Assembly (NCBI GenBank): GCA_963521185.1
Contig: CAUQTV010000003.1
Coordinates: 124,001 to 188,000 of the forward strand
Direction of reading: 5' to 3'
Length of the DNA stretch: 64,000 nucleotides
Source of the DNA: Enterobacter_D sp963521185
GTDB lineage: Bacteria > Pseudomonadota > Gammaproteobacteria > Enterobacterales > Enterobacteriaceae
The translations under genes were made by a program, and so were the position numbers. Numbering within the stretch: the stretch's first letter is position 1; every line of letters starts with the position of its first letter. The notes beneath the pieces were generated by a model. The model saw nothing but the letters and a program-made list of their open reading frames with translations, was not told where the DNA came from and searched no databases. This document shows positions 19,438-29,020 of this stretch, in pieces.

Positions 19438-20508
19438 ATGCGCGTTGCCGATTTTTCCTTTGAATTACCCGAATCCCTGATTGCCCACTATCCACAGTCT
19501 GAACGCAGCAGTTGCCGTTTGCTGTCACTCGACGGGCCGACGGGCGCGCTGACGCACGGTACTTTCACCGATTTACTCGATTTGCTCAACCCTGGCGATC
19601 TGCTGGTCTTTAACAATACCCGCGTGATCCCGGCGCGCCTGTTTGGCCGTAAAGCCAGCGGTGGCAAGATTGAAGTGCTGGTCGAGCGCATGCTGGATGA
19701 TAAACGTATTCTGGCACATATTCGCGCCTCTAAAGCGCCGAAGCCGGGTGCGGCGTTGCTGCTTGGCGACGACGAAAGCGTAAAAGCGACCATGACGGCG
19801 CGTCACGATGCGCTGTTCGAAGTGGAATTTGATGACGCACGTCCGGTGCTGGATATTCTCAATGCTATCGGCCACATGCCGCTGCCGCCGTACATTGATC
19901 GCCCGGATGAAGAGGCCGACCGCGAACTGTATCAGACCGTCTACAGCCAGAAGCCGGGAGCGGTTGCCGCACCGACGGCAGGCCTGCATTTCGATGAACC
20001 GCTGCTGCAACGTCTGCGCGAAAAAGGTATTGAGCAAGCGTTTGTGACCCTGCACGTCGGCGCGGGCACCTTCCAGCCGGTGCGCGTGGACAGCATTGAA
20101 GATCACATCATGCACTCCGAATACGCCGAAGTGCCGCAGGAGGTGGTGGATGCCGTACTCGCCGCGAAAGCGCGCGGAAATCGCGTCATCGCGGTGGGCA
20201 CCACCTCAGTGCGTTCGCTGGAAAGCGCCGCGCAGGCTGCGAAAAACGATCTTATCGAGCCGTTCTTTGGCGATACGCAAATCTTCATCTATCCGGGGTA
20301 TCAATACCGCGTGATTGATGCGCTGGTGACCAATTTCCACCTGCCTGAGTCGACGCTGATCATGCTGGTTTCGGCCTTTGCCGGTTATAAAGCCACCATG
20401 CGCGCCTATGAAGAAGCGGTAAAAGCGGAATATCGATTTTTTAGTTACGGTGATGCGATGTTTATCACGTACAATCCACACGCGATAAATGAACGACCGG
20501 GCGAGTGA
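19438..20508 (+). CDS. queA: S-adenosylmethionine:tRNA ribosyltransferase-isomerase QueA
   Basis: The 356-residue product equals E. coli QueA in length and starts MRVADFSFELPESLIAHYP. Family hallmarks include DLLVFNNTRVIPARLFG, AAPTAGLHF and VTNFHLPESTLIMLVSAF. It moves the ribosyl part of SAM onto 7-aminomethyl-7-deazaguanine in tRNA to form epoxyqueuosine. It acts after Tgt, whose gene follows, and heads the queA-tgt-yajC-secDF cluster. Confidence 0.97.
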   Translation: MRVADFSFELPESLIAHYPQSERSSCRLLSLDGPTGALTHGTFTDLLDLLNPGDLLVFNNTRVIPARLFGRKASGGKIEVLVERMLDDKRILAHIRASKAPKPGAALLLGDDESVKATMTARHDALFEVEFDDARPVLDILNAIGHMPLPPYIDRPDEEADRELYQTVYSQKPGAVAAPTAGLHFDEPLLQRLREKGIEQAFVTLHVGAGTFQPVRVDSIEDHIMHSEYAEVPQEVVDAVLAAKARGNRVIAVGTTSVRSLESAAQAAKNDLIEPFFGDTQIFIYPGYQYRVIDALVTNFHLPESTLIMLVSAFAGYKATMRAYEEAVKAEYRFFSYGDAMFITYNPHAINERPGE

Positions 20509-20511
20509 TTT

Positions 20512-20634
20512 CCCCTCACCCTAACCCTCTCCCTAAGGGAGAGGGAACAGATTGAGCTTCCCCCCCTCCCTGAGGGAGAGGGAACAGATTGAGCTTCCCC
20601 CCTCTCCCTCAGGGAGAGGGCCGGGGTGAGGGTA
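20512..20634. repeat. Intergenic palindromic repeat with internal tandem copies
   Basis: Between queA and tgt lies CCCTCACCCTAACCCTCTCC at the left edge and a complementary GGGAGAGGGCCGGGGTGAGG at the right. Inside are two copies of GGGAGAGGGAACAGATTGAG followed by CTTCCCCCC, starting at 20537 and 20574 (period 37). The whole can fold into stacked hairpins. It resembles the dispersed CCCTCACCC/GGGTGAGGG intergenic elements common in enterobacteria; transcription of tgt must read through it or start after it. Confidence 0.75.
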
Positions 20635-20692
20635 TCCACGCTCACCCCGTAACAATAATCATCAGACTGTTTCTCTGATGCAGGAGAATGTA

Positions 20693-21820
20693 GTGAAATT
20701 TGAACTCGATACCACCGACGGACGCGCACGCCGTGGCCGCCTGGTGTTTGATCGTGGCGTGGTAGAAACGCCCGCGTTTATGCCTGTTGGCACCTACGGC
20801 ACCGTAAAAGGGATGACGCCGGAAGAAGTGGAAGCCACCGGCGCGCAAATCATCCTCGGCAACACTTTCCACCTGTGGCTGCGTCCGGGTCAGGAAATCA
20901 TGAAGCTGCACGGCGATCTGCATGATTTCATGCAGTGGAAAGGCCCGATCCTCACCGATTCCGGCGGTTTCCAGGTCTTCAGCCTGGGCGATATCCGCAA
21001 GATCACCGAAGCGGGCGTGCACTTCCGCAACCCGATCAACGGCGATCCGATCTTCCTCGATCCTGAAAAATCCATGGAAATTCAATACGATCTCGGTTCC
21101 GACATCGTGATGATTTTCGATGAATGTACGCCGTACCCGGCGGACTGGGATTATGCCAAGCGCTCGATGGAAATGTCCCTGCGCTGGGCAAAACGTAGCC
21201 GTGACCGCTTTGATTCGCTGGAAAACAAGAACGCGCTGTTCGGCATTATTCAGGGCAGCGTTTACGAAGATTTACGCGATATCTCGGTCAAAGGTCTGGT
21301 AGAGATTGGCTTTGATGGCTACGCTGTCGGCGGTTTGGCTGTCGGTGAGCCAAAAGCAGACATGCACCGCATCCTGGAGCATGTGTGCCCGCAGATCCCG
21401 GCGGATAAACCGCGTTACCTGATGGGCGTCGGTAAACCGGAAGATCTGGTTGAAGGCGTGCGTCGCGGCATTGATATGTTCGACTGCGTCATGCCGACGC
21501 GTAACGCGCGTAACGGTCACCTTTTTGTGACCAACGGCGTGGTGAAAATTCGCAATGCGAAGTACAAAAGTGACACCGCATCGCTGGATGAAGCGTGTGA
21601 TTGCTATACATGTCGCAATTATTCGCTCGCTTACTTGCATCATCTCGATCGTTGCAACGAAATATTGGGCGCGCGTCTCAATACCATTCACAACCTGCGT
21701 TATTATCAGCGATTAATGGCTGGTTTACGCAAGGCTATTGAAGAGGGTAAATTAGAGAGCTTCGTGACCGATTTTTACCAACGCCAGGGTCGGGATGTTC
21801 CACCTTTGAACGTTGATTAA
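20693..21820 (+). CDS. tgt: Queuine tRNA-ribosyltransferase Tgt
   Basis: The 375-residue product starts at a GTG giving VKFELDTTDGRARRGRL, preceded by AGGAGAATGTA; it equals E. coli Tgt in length. The catalytic region ILTDSGGFQVFSLGD, the nucleophile segment DMFDCVMPTRNARNGHLF and the zinc site CDCYTC...HLDRCNEILGARLNTIH are intact. It exchanges guanine 34 of GUN-anticodon tRNAs for preQ1. An in-frame ATG at 20678 would add five residues and is less likely. Confidence 0.97.
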   Translation: MKFELDTTDGRARRGRLVFDRGVVETPAFMPVGTYGTVKGMTPEEVEATGAQIILGNTFHLWLRPGQEIMKLHGDLHDFMQWKGPILTDSGGFQVFSLGDIRKITEAGVHFRNPINGDPIFLDPEKSMEIQYDLGSDIVMIFDECTPYPADWDYAKRSMEMSLRWAKRSRDRFDSLENKNALFGIIQGSVYEDLRDISVKGLVEIGFDGYAVGGLAVGEPKADMHRILEHVCPQIPADKPRYLMGVGKPEDLVEGVRRGIDMFDCVMPTRNARNGHLFVTNGVVKIRNAKYKSDTASLDEACDCYTCRNYSLAYLHHLDRCNEILGARLNTIHNLRYYQRLMAGLRKAIEEGKLESFVTDFYQRQGRDVPPLNVD

Positions 21821-21842
21821 TATTAATAATGAGGGAATTTGA

Positions 21843-22175
21843 ATGAGCTTTTTTATTTCTGATGCGGTAGCGGCAACAGGTGCACCGGCGCAGGGTAGCC
21901 CGATGTCTCTGATTCTGATGCTGGTTGTGTTCGGTCTGATCTTCTACTTCATGATCCTGCGCCCACAGCAGAAACGCACCAAAGAGCACAAAAATCTGAT
22001 GAGCTCCATTGCCAAAGGCGATGAAGTGCTGACTAACGGTGGTCTGGTTGGTCGCGTAACCAAAGTAGCGGAATCTGGCTACATTGCTATCGCACTGAAC
22101 GACACCACTGAAGTGGTTATCAAACGTGACTTCGTAGCTGCCGTTCTGCCGAAAGGCACCATGAAGGCGCTGTAA
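21843..22175 (+). CDS. yajC: Preprotein translocase accessory subunit YajC
   Basis: The 110-residue product has one membrane helix (SLILMLVVFGLIFYFMI) followed by RPQQKRTKEHKNLM and a small globular domain with GDEVLTNGGLVGRV, the YajC signature. It associates with SecDF in the inner membrane. GAGGGAATTTG supplies the ribosome binding site, and secD follows 27 nt later. Confidence 0.97.
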   Translation: MSFFISDAVAATGAPAQGSPMSLILMLVVFGLIFYFMILRPQQKRTKEHKNLMSSIAKGDEVLTNGGLVGRVTKVAESGYIAIALNDTTEVVIKRDFVAAVLPKGTMKAL

Positions 22176-22202
22176 TCTTTCGTTTTCCCAAAGGGAACTG
22201 CC

Positions 22203-24050
22203 GTGTTAAACCGTTATCCTTTGTGGAAGTACATTATGCTGGTCGTCGTGATTCTCGTCGGCCTGCTTTACGCACTTCCCAACCTGTATGGTGAGGATCC
22301 GGCCGTTCAAATCACTGGCGCGCGCGGTGCCGCCGCCAGTGAGCAAACGCTGATCCAGGTCCAGAAAACGTTACAAGAAGAAAAAATTACCGCTAAGTCT
22401 GTGGCACTGGAAGAGGGTGCAATCCTTGCGCGCTTCGACTCCACCGATACGCAACTGCGCGCGCGTGAAGCGATGCTCAGCGTATTGGGTGACAAATACG
22501 TTGTGGCGCTGAACCTTGCTCCGGCGACCCCGCGTTGGTTAGCCTCCATGAAAGCCGAACCGATGAAACTCGGTCTCGACCTGCGTGGCGGCGTGCACTT
22601 CCTGATGGAAGTGGACATGGACACCGCGCTCGGTAAGCTTCAGGAACAAAACACCGACAGCCTGCGTAGCGATCTGCGCGAAAAAGGCATCCCTTACACC
22701 AACGTGCGTAAGGAAGATAACTACGGTCTGAGCATTGTGTTCCGCGACAGCGCGGCACGTGACCAGGCGGTAAGCTATTTGAGCGGTCGTCACCGCGACA
22801 TGGTCATCACCAGCCAGAGCAATAACGCCCTGCGCGCGGTCATGACGGACGCGCGTCTGAGCGAAGCGCGTGAATATGCTGTTCAGCAGAACATCAATAT
22901 CCTGCGTAACCGTGTTAACCAACTGGGTGTCGCCGAGCCGCTGGTACAGCGTCAGGGCGCAGACCGCATTGTGGTTGAGCTGCCGGGTATTCAGGACACG
23001 GCGCGTGCGAAAGAGATTCTGGGCGCGACCGCGACGCTGGAGTTCCGTCTGGTGAACACCAACGTCGATCAGTCAGCGGCAACCTCGGGGCGTGTTCCTG
23101 GCGATTCCGAAGTGAAACAGATGCGCGAAGGTCAGCCGGTTGTGCTGTACAAACGCGTGATCCTGACCGGTGACCACATCACTGACTCCACGTCCAGCCA
23201 GGACGAATACAATCAGCCGCAGGTTAACATCTCGCTTGATAGCGCGGGTGGCAACATCATGTCTAACTTCACCAAGGACAACATCGGTAAACCGATGGCG
23301 ACCCTGTTTGTGGAGTACAAAGACAGCGGTAAGAAAGATGCCAACGGCCGCTCGGTGCTGGTGAAACAGGAAGAAGTGATTAACGTCGCCAATATCCAGT
23401 CTCGCCTGGGCAACAGTTTCCGTATCACCGGTATCAATAACCCGAACGAAGCGCGTCAGCTGTCGCTGCTGCTGCGTGCGGGTGCGCTGATTGCGCCAAT
23501 TCAGATTGTTGAAGAGCGCACCATCGGTCCAACCCTGGGTATGCAGAACATCAAACAGGGCCTGGAAGCGTGTCTTGCCGGTCTGGTGGTGTCCATCCTC
23601 TTCATGATCTTCTTCTACAAGAAGTTTGGTCTGATTGCGACCTCTGCGCTCGTTGCCAACCTGGTGATGATCGTCGGTATTATGTCACTGCTGCCGGGTG
23701 CAACGCTGACCATGCCGGGGATTGCTGGGATCGTCTTAACCCTTGCGGTGGCGGTGGATGCCAACGTACTGATAAACGAACGTATTAAAGAAGAGCTGAG
23801 CAATGGTCGTTCTGTGCAACAGGCGATTGAAGAAGGCTACAAAGGGGCATTCAGCTCCATCTTCGATGCGAACGTAACAACACTGATTAAGGTTCTTATC
23901 CTGTATGCAGTGGGTACTGGCGCAATCAAAGGCTTTGCAATTACTACCGGTATCGGTGTTGCAACGTCGATGTTTACCGCTATTGTCGGCACCCGTGCCA
24001 TCGTGAACCTGCTGTACGGCGGCAAGCGCGTTAAAAAGCTGTCTATCTGA
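22203..24050 (+). CDS. secD: Protein translocase subunit SecD
   Basis: The 615-residue product begins at a GTG (LNRYPLWKYIMLVVVILVGLLYALPNLYGEDPAVQI) and has the first helix, the long periplasmic P1 region, the LGLDLRGGVHFLMEVDM motif and five C-terminal helices with AVDANVLINERIKEEL. It matches E. coli SecD in length. With SecF it uses the proton motive force to pull translocating proteins into the periplasm. It is followed by secF after 10 nt. Confidence 0.98.
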   Translation: MLNRYPLWKYIMLVVVILVGLLYALPNLYGEDPAVQITGARGAAASEQTLIQVQKTLQEEKITAKSVALEEGAILARFDSTDTQLRAREAMLSVLGDKYVVALNLAPATPRWLASMKAEPMKLGLDLRGGVHFLMEVDMDTALGKLQEQNTDSLRSDLREKGIPYTNVRKEDNYGLSIVFRDSAARDQAVSYLSGRHRDMVITSQSNNALRAVMTDARLSEAREYAVQQNINILRNRVNQLGVAEPLVQRQGADRIVVELPGIQDTARAKEILGATATLEFRLVNTNVDQSAATSGRVPGDSEVKQMREGQPVVLYKRVILTGDHITDSTSSQDEYNQPQVNISLDSAGGNIMSNFTKDNIGKPMATLFVEYKDSGKKDANGRSVLVKQEEVINVANIQSRLGNSFRITGINNPNEARQLSLLLRAGALIAPIQIVEERTIGPTLGMQNIKQGLEACLAGLVVSILFMIFFYKKFGLIATSALVANLVMIVGIMSLLPGATLTMPGIAGIVLTLAVAVDANVLINERIKEELSNGRSVQQAIEEGYKGAFSSIFDANVTTLIKVLILYAVGTGAIKGFAITTGIGVATSMFTAIVGTRAIVNLLYGGKRVKKLSI

Positions 24051-24060
24051 GGAGTGCGTT

Positions 24061-25032
24061 GTGGCACAGGAATATACTGTTGAACAATTGAACCATGGCC
24101 GTAAAGTCTGGGACTTTATGCGCTGGGACTACTGGGCCTTCGGCATTTCAGGTTTTCTCCTGATTCTGTCCATCGTCATTATGGGCGTGAAAGGCTTTAA
24201 CTGGGGTCTCGATTTCACCGGTGGTACGGTGATTGAAATCACCCTGGAAAAACCGGTCGATATGGACGAGATGCGTCAGTCGTTGCAGAAAGCGGGCTTC
24301 GAAGAGCCGCTGTTGCAGAACTTCGGTAGCAGCCGTGACATCATGGTGCGTATGCCCCCGGTGCACGATGCTAACGGCAGCCAGGAACTGGGCAGCAAGG
24401 TCGTGCAGGTGGTTAACGAATCGACCAACCAGCATGCGACGGTTAAGCGTATCGAATTCGTCGGCCCAAGCGTGGGGGCTGACCTGGCGCAGACCGGCGC
24501 AATGGCGTTGATGGTGGCGTTGATCTCCATTCTGATTTACGTCGGTTTCCGCTTCGAGTGGCGACTGGCGGCAGGTGTGGTTATCGCGCTGGCGCACGAC
24601 GTGGTCATCACCATGGGCGTACTGTCTCTGTTCCACATTGAGGTTGACCTGACGATTGTGGCATCCCTGATGTCCGTTATCGGGTACTCACTGAACGACA
24701 GTATCGTGGTCTCTGACCGTATTCGTGAGAACTTCCGTAAGATTCGTCGCGGTACGCCGTACGAAATCTTTAACGTGTCGTTGACCCAGACGCTGCACCG
24801 TACGTTGATCACATCCGGTACCACCTTGATGGTTATCCTGATGCTGTTCCTGTTCGGTGGCCCGGTACTGGAAGGCTTCTCGCTGACCATGCTGATTGGT
24901 GTGTCGATCGGTACGGCCTCGTCCATCTATGTGGCGTCCGCTCTGGCGCTCAAGCTGGGCATGAAGCGCGAACACCTGCTGGTGCAAAAAGTGGAAAAAG
25001 AAGGCGCGGACCAACCGTCCATCCTTCCGTAA
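24061..25032 (+). CDS. secF: Protein translocase subunit SecF
   Basis: The 323-residue product starts at GTG with GGAG ahead of it. It shows the SecF features GLDFTGGTVIEI in the periplasmic region and SLNDSIVVSDRIRENFR in the fourth helix, with six membrane helices. It is the partner of SecD in the inner membrane and closes the yajC-secD-secF unit, with a strong terminator directly after. Confidence 0.98.
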   Translation: MAQEYTVEQLNHGRKVWDFMRWDYWAFGISGFLLILSIVIMGVKGFNWGLDFTGGTVIEITLEKPVDMDEMRQSLQKAGFEEPLLQNFGSSRDIMVRMPPVHDANGSQELGSKVVQVVNESTNQHATVKRIEFVGPSVGADLAQTGAMALMVALISILIYVGFRFEWRLAAGVVIALAHDVVITMGVLSLFHIEVDLTIVASLMSVIGYSLNDSIVVSDRIRENFRKIRRGTPYEIFNVSLTQTLHRTLITSGTTLMVILMLFLFGGPVLEGFSLTMLIGVSIGTASSIYVASALALKLGMKREHLLVQKVEKEGADQPSILP

Positions 25033-25055
25033 GCCATTTTCACCGCAAGAAAGCG

Positions 25056-25086
25056 AATCCCGGTCATATGGCCGGGATTTTTTTAT
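25056..25086 (+). terminator. Rho-independent terminator after secF
   Basis: AATCCCGG pairs with CCGGGATT across an 8-nt loop, followed by seven T residues. Confidence 0.88.
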
Positions 25087-25148
25087 CCCGCTTTTCCCCC
25101 GATGCGTTACTCTGCCTGCCTGAATCGAAATGACATGGAGTAATGCCG

Positions 25149-26546
25149 ATGACTGCCGCCACCTTTGCCACATTAACGAAGATAGCCCAACCCACCGTCT
25201 GGCACGCTGTGCCGTCCGTGACGCTCAGCGATGATACCCTGCAACAGCGACTTTTGGCGGTGCGTGAGCGCATGCAAACGCGCGATATCGACACGCTGAT
25301 CGTCTATGCCGACAAAGAGCACGGCGGAAACTTTGAATACCTCACCGGGTTTATTCCGCGCTTTGAAGAGGCGCTGCTGATCCTGCACAAAGAGGGGGAG
25401 GCGGTGCTGGTTCTGGGAAACGAAAACCTCAAGCTGGCAGCCCACGCGCGACTCGCGAATCGCGTTGTCCCTGCGCCGTGGTTCTCGCTGCCTAATCAGC
25501 CGATGGATACCCTCAAAACGCTGCCGCAGCTATTGCAGGATGCGGGCGTGACGGCGGGAAGAACCCTCGGGCTGGCGGGCTGGAAGCTGTTTACCGGCGG
25601 CGGAGAGGCGAACAGGACGATGTTTGATATTCCGTCGTTTATTGTCGAGGCCCTTCGCGTGGCGGCAGGTGAGGGCGCTGTGCTTCACAACGCGACGGGG
25701 ATTTTTATCGATCCCGACGGCGGAGCGCGTACGGTCAATAACGCCAATGAACTGGCGCACTACGAATATGGCGCAAACCTGGCATCAACGGCGATCCTCA
25801 CCGCGCTCAACGCCGTTGAACCCGGTAAAACGGAAAAGCAGATCGGTGCGCTACTGGCCGCCGACGGGCAGCCGAATAACGTGGTGATGATCGCTGCAAC
25901 TGGCGACCGTTTTGCCCACGCCAACCTCTACCCGGGCGACAAAGCGATCCAGCGCGGAGATAAGTTCTCTCTCACCACCAGCTTTAAGGGCGGGTTAAGC
26001 AGCCGTGCGGCCTATGTGGTAGAGAATGAAACCGGGCTTGCGCCTGCGGTGGCGGATTATCTTGAGGTGGTGGCAAAACCCTATTTTTGCGCGGTAGTCG
26101 CCTGGCTTGAAAACCTGCGCATCGGCCTGCGCGGCGGTGAAATGTACGATCTCATTGAGCGCGTTCTGCCGAAAGCGGACTACCACTGGCATCTCAATCC
26201 GGGGCATCTCGTCGCGGATGAAGAGTGGCTATGCTCGCCCATTGGACCGCATTCTGACGCGCGGCTAAAAAGTGGGATGATCCTGCAAATCGACATTATT
26301 CCCTCAAGGCCGGGCTACGCGGGTGCCAGCATTGAAGATACCGTGGCGCTGGCCGACGGCGAGTTGCGCGCAAAACTTGCTCGGGATTACCCGCAGCTGT
26401 GGCAGCGTGTACAGACGCGCCGGGCGTATATCACGCAAACGCTGAACATTGCCCTGCCGGAAGAGGTGCTGCCGTTCTCCAATACCGTGGGTTATTTGCG
26501 TCCGTGGCTGCTGGACAAATCTGTTGCGCTGATTGTGGATGCATGA
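25149..26546 (+). CDS. M24 (Xaa-Pro peptidase-like) protein with altered metal site
   Basis: The 465-residue product looks like a creatinase/Xaa-Pro peptidase: an N-terminal creatinase-like domain (QRLLAVRERMQTRDIDTLIVYAD) and a C-terminal pita-bread fold with LNPGHLV, HSDARLKSGMILQIDIIPS and ASIEDTVAL. In canonical M24 enzymes two aspartates follow the GD..... motif; here the stretch is GDKFSLTTSFKGGLSSRAAY, so both appear replaced by non-ligands. The late His and final Glu remain. GGAG at 25137 is 8 nt before the ATG at 25149, better than the ATG at 25143. It is absent from this spot in E. coli. Catalytic activity is doubtful. Confidence 0.75.
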   Translation: MTAATFATLTKIAQPTVWHAVPSVTLSDDTLQQRLLAVRERMQTRDIDTLIVYADKEHGGNFEYLTGFIPRFEEALLILHKEGEAVLVLGNENLKLAAHARLANRVVPAPWFSLPNQPMDTLKTLPQLLQDAGVTAGRTLGLAGWKLFTGGGEANRTMFDIPSFIVEALRVAAGEGAVLHNATGIFIDPDGGARTVNNANELAHYEYGANLASTAILTALNAVEPGKTEKQIGALLAADGQPNNVVMIAATGDRFAHANLYPGDKAIQRGDKFSLTTSFKGGLSSRAAYVVENETGLAPAVADYLEVVAKPYFCAVVAWLENLRIGLRGGEMYDLIERVLPKADYHWHLNPGHLVADEEWLCSPIGPHSDARLKSGMILQIDIIPSRPGYAGASIEDTVALADGELRAKLARDYPQLWQRVQTRRAYITQTLNIALPEEVLPFSNTVGYLRPWLLDKSVALIVDA

Positions 26547-26567
26547 CTGTTTTTTTATTTTTTCCAT

Positions 26568-26600
26568 ATTCTCCTGACAGTATTCTGTCAGGAGAATTTC
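26568..26600 (+). terminator. Strong hairpin at the left edge of the phage island
   Basis: ATTCTCCTGACAG pairs perfectly over 13 bp with CTGTCAGGAGAAT around a TATT loop and is followed by TTCG. It ends the M24 gene transcript and marks the last sequence that clearly belongs to the chromosome before the island. It would also block read-through from the island in neither direction completely, as T-runs are short. Confidence 0.7.
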
Positions 26601-26788
26601 GTTCGACATTTAATATTTAAGTTTACAGAACTGAATGCTAGAAAAAAAATGGCCTCAAGAGAATTGTCTACTTTATCTGCTTTAACGTAGGTTTTTAGTA
26701 AATTCTTTTCTCCCTGTGCGTAAAAATATTATTATATCAACTCGTTACTCGAATCTAACCCCGCTAGAACCCCGGACGCCCGAGAGTT
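26601..26788. other. Left island margin, no gene seen
   Basis: This AT-rich stretch lies between the hairpin after the M24 gene and the stop of the last tail gene. It contains no plausible gene, no tRNA and no obvious attachment-site repeat matching the right margin. Confidence 0.4.
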
Positions 26789-29020
26789 TTAGACTGTTGT
26801 CGTATTAATATCAGCGTTAATCGTGTACCGTTGCCAGCTCTCAAGATCATCACGGATGCTATATAGTTCAATTAAATCAAAAGATTCACCAGAAGCAGGA
26901 ACCTCTTCATCTGGATAGCTAAAGACGTTACCATGGATTTTGATGATCCGTTTTTGTATTCCACCTTTTAATAATCTGATTCTGTAAGTTGTACCGTTCT
27001 CCGGTCCCGTGTCCCCCTCACTATGTGCAACCAGATTATCTGCTTGAGTTAATCTGTCGCGGTGCGCCCAGCGAATTGAGAAGGGTACAGTCATAATGAG
27101 CGTTTCTTTACTCAATATTTCTCCATTAATTCTAACGAATCCTGGAGGGTAAGGCCTTGCCTGGCGCTGCTTCATTATAAGTGTGCTCAATGTTGCTATT
27201 GATGGATCCAACATTCCTGCTGAAGTGACAGTTAGCAGCCGCACATCTACAGTCTCACCAGGCAAATAAACGACGTTATCGCTTTCGGCATAATCATTTA
27301 AGATCCATATTCTCGCTCCACTTCCATGCGGCTGAGGTATGGTATCCGCACAACCACGGCCGACTTTGAGCAAACTATTAATAGTATCTACCGCATCAAT
27401 TCTCATAATCTCCTCATTTATAAGGAGTCCACAGCCAGGAAGTGCAGTGCTCAGCTGACCGGCAATTTTTATAGTTGTATCAGTTAACCCTATATCACCT
27501 ACTAGCGTCTCAATGGGTTCCCAGTCTCCTGAACCATAACGACTAAATTCCTGGCCTTGCGAACGGGACTCTATCTGGTAACAAATGGATGTGGGGGATG
27601 GCGCTGAAGCAAGGATCATCACCCCGCAATCTTCCATTTGTACCATATTTAAATCTGCTGAAGTTAACTCAGATGCCATTAAATATCGGGGTGTTTCGAT
27701 TACTTGTTGATCTACTATAGGTAATGTTTCAAAATCTGGAGGTGCCCACTGTGCTGGTGGTTGCCCACTACTGTAAACGGTCGCCGGTAATCCGAAAACG
27801 TCCTGTATGACTTTAACCGTCAATGAGCCGTCTTCATTCTCGGAGACGCTGCCGACGCGAACGACCATATTTTCTATTTGCCTATCCTGAAGTGATATCC
27901 TGAATACCGACGCAGGGAGAAGATCGCCGGCTCGCCTGTCCATCATTAACACGAATCGCTTAATTCCCGCTGTGCCGGTTTCTAAATCTCGCTGCGCCAC
28001 ACGGCACGCCAAGTCCTGCACAGGTATTGCGGGGTAATCTTTTGTCTGGCTGATAAGCCCCACAGATTGAATAGATGCAAGATTTTGTGCACGAACAGAA
28101 ATATTGGTGTTAGTGACAGGATCATGATATTTCACCAAAATTTCATTGGGTGCGCTGTCGCCACCTGAACTGTCAGTATCCTGAATATTTAAAATGCCAT
28201 TTTCGTAATTAAATAGTGGTATTTCGTCAGCGTTATAATCATTTCTGATTAGTGCGACGGTTAGTTTTCCGGTTCGCATGTCTACGTATTGAATACCGCC
28301 AATATGATCCAGTATTTTCTGTATGAAATCATCGAGATTATCCTGACGATTATATCGAAAGCAAAGTCCGAAATTTTCAGAAAAAAGCGTATCTGCCATC
28401 TTTTTATACGATGAGAGATTTAAATCATCTATTGTCAATCCGCGTCCCCAATCACGACTAACTGCTGCTTCCATTAATATATGTGCCGGGTTCATTGCGT
28501 GAATTGTACGTAAGTTATCAGTTTCCTCCGCACTCAGACTGGTATCCAGTGATGCAGCATCATTTCGTAACCTAATTAATGCTTTTTCTGGATACCATAT
28601 CATTCCGTTGTCCCATCCTTTTACAACGCGTCGTACACGGAAAGACCATGGTTTGGGGCTGGCACTATAAGCGCTGACCATTCCACTAAAACAAGTGCTA
28701 ACAATACCCCGGAAACCCGGGATTAATCCCGACAATAATCCTTTTAATAAACTGCCCGGAACCTGATCTCGTTCACCGAACATGATGTCCAGTTGTCCTT
28801 GAATACCACCTTCACCACTGACATCGGTACCGCCGAATAAATCCGGTTTATCAATGTAAACTGTTGTGTTTGATGTAATTTGCTTTTCCCTTGTGGCCAA
28901 AACTATACGGTTGTCTGCAGTAATTTCAACCAGTTCATCTACAGGGCCACGGCCCAGTCCAGAATGAATATCCCAGTAATATTTATACCCGACTGTTGTT
29001 TTCTTGTTGCTGCTTCCCAT
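26789..29020 (-). CDS. Phage tail tip / host-contact protein
   Basis: The 743-residue product is the last and largest gene of the tail module. Its N-terminal half (VGYKYYWDIHSGLGRGPVDELVEI, IMFGERDQVPG, IHAMNPAHILMEAAVSRDWG, RYNRQDNLDDFIQKILDHIGG) follows the pattern of siphovirus and gene-transfer-agent tail-tip proteins (Phage-tail_3 type). The C-terminal third contains a likely fibronectin-like or carbohydrate-facing region (YQIESRSQGQEFSRYGSG, VGRGCADTIPQPHGSGARIW). It would form the distal tip that contacts the target cell. The start overlaps the stop of the 66-residue gene by one base. Family assignment is by pattern, not search. Confidence 0.7.
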   Translation of the reverse strand: MGSSNKKTTVGYKYYWDIHSGLGRGPVDELVEITADNRIVLATREKQITSNTTVYIDKPDLFGGTDVSGEGGIQGQLDIMFGERDQVPGSLLKGLLSGLIPGFRGIVSTCFSGMVSAYSASPKPWSFRVRRVVKGWDNGMIWYPEKALIRLRNDAASLDTSLSAEETDNLRTIHAMNPAHILMEAAVSRDWGRGLTIDDLNLSSYKKMADTLFSENFGLCFRYNRQDNLDDFIQKILDHIGGIQYVDMRTGKLTVALIRNDYNADEIPLFNYENGILNIQDTDSSGGDSAPNEILVKYHDPVTNTNISVRAQNLASIQSVGLISQTKDYPAIPVQDLACRVAQRDLETGTAGIKRFVLMMDRRAGDLLPASVFRISLQDRQIENMVVRVGSVSENEDGSLTVKVIQDVFGLPATVYSSGQPPAQWAPPDFETLPIVDQQVIETPRYLMASELTSADLNMVQMEDCGVMILASAPSPTSICYQIESRSQGQEFSRYGSGDWEPIETLVGDIGLTDTTIKIAGQLSTALPGCGLLINEEIMRIDAVDTINSLLKVGRGCADTIPQPHGSGARIWILNDYAESDNVVYLPGETVDVRLLTVTSAGMLDPSIATLSTLIMKQRQARPYPPGFVRINGEILSKETLIMTVPFSIRWAHRDRLTQADNLVAHSEGDTGPENGTTYRIRLLKGGIQKRIIKIHGNVFSYPDEEVPASGESFDLIELYSIRDDLESWQRYTINADINTTTV

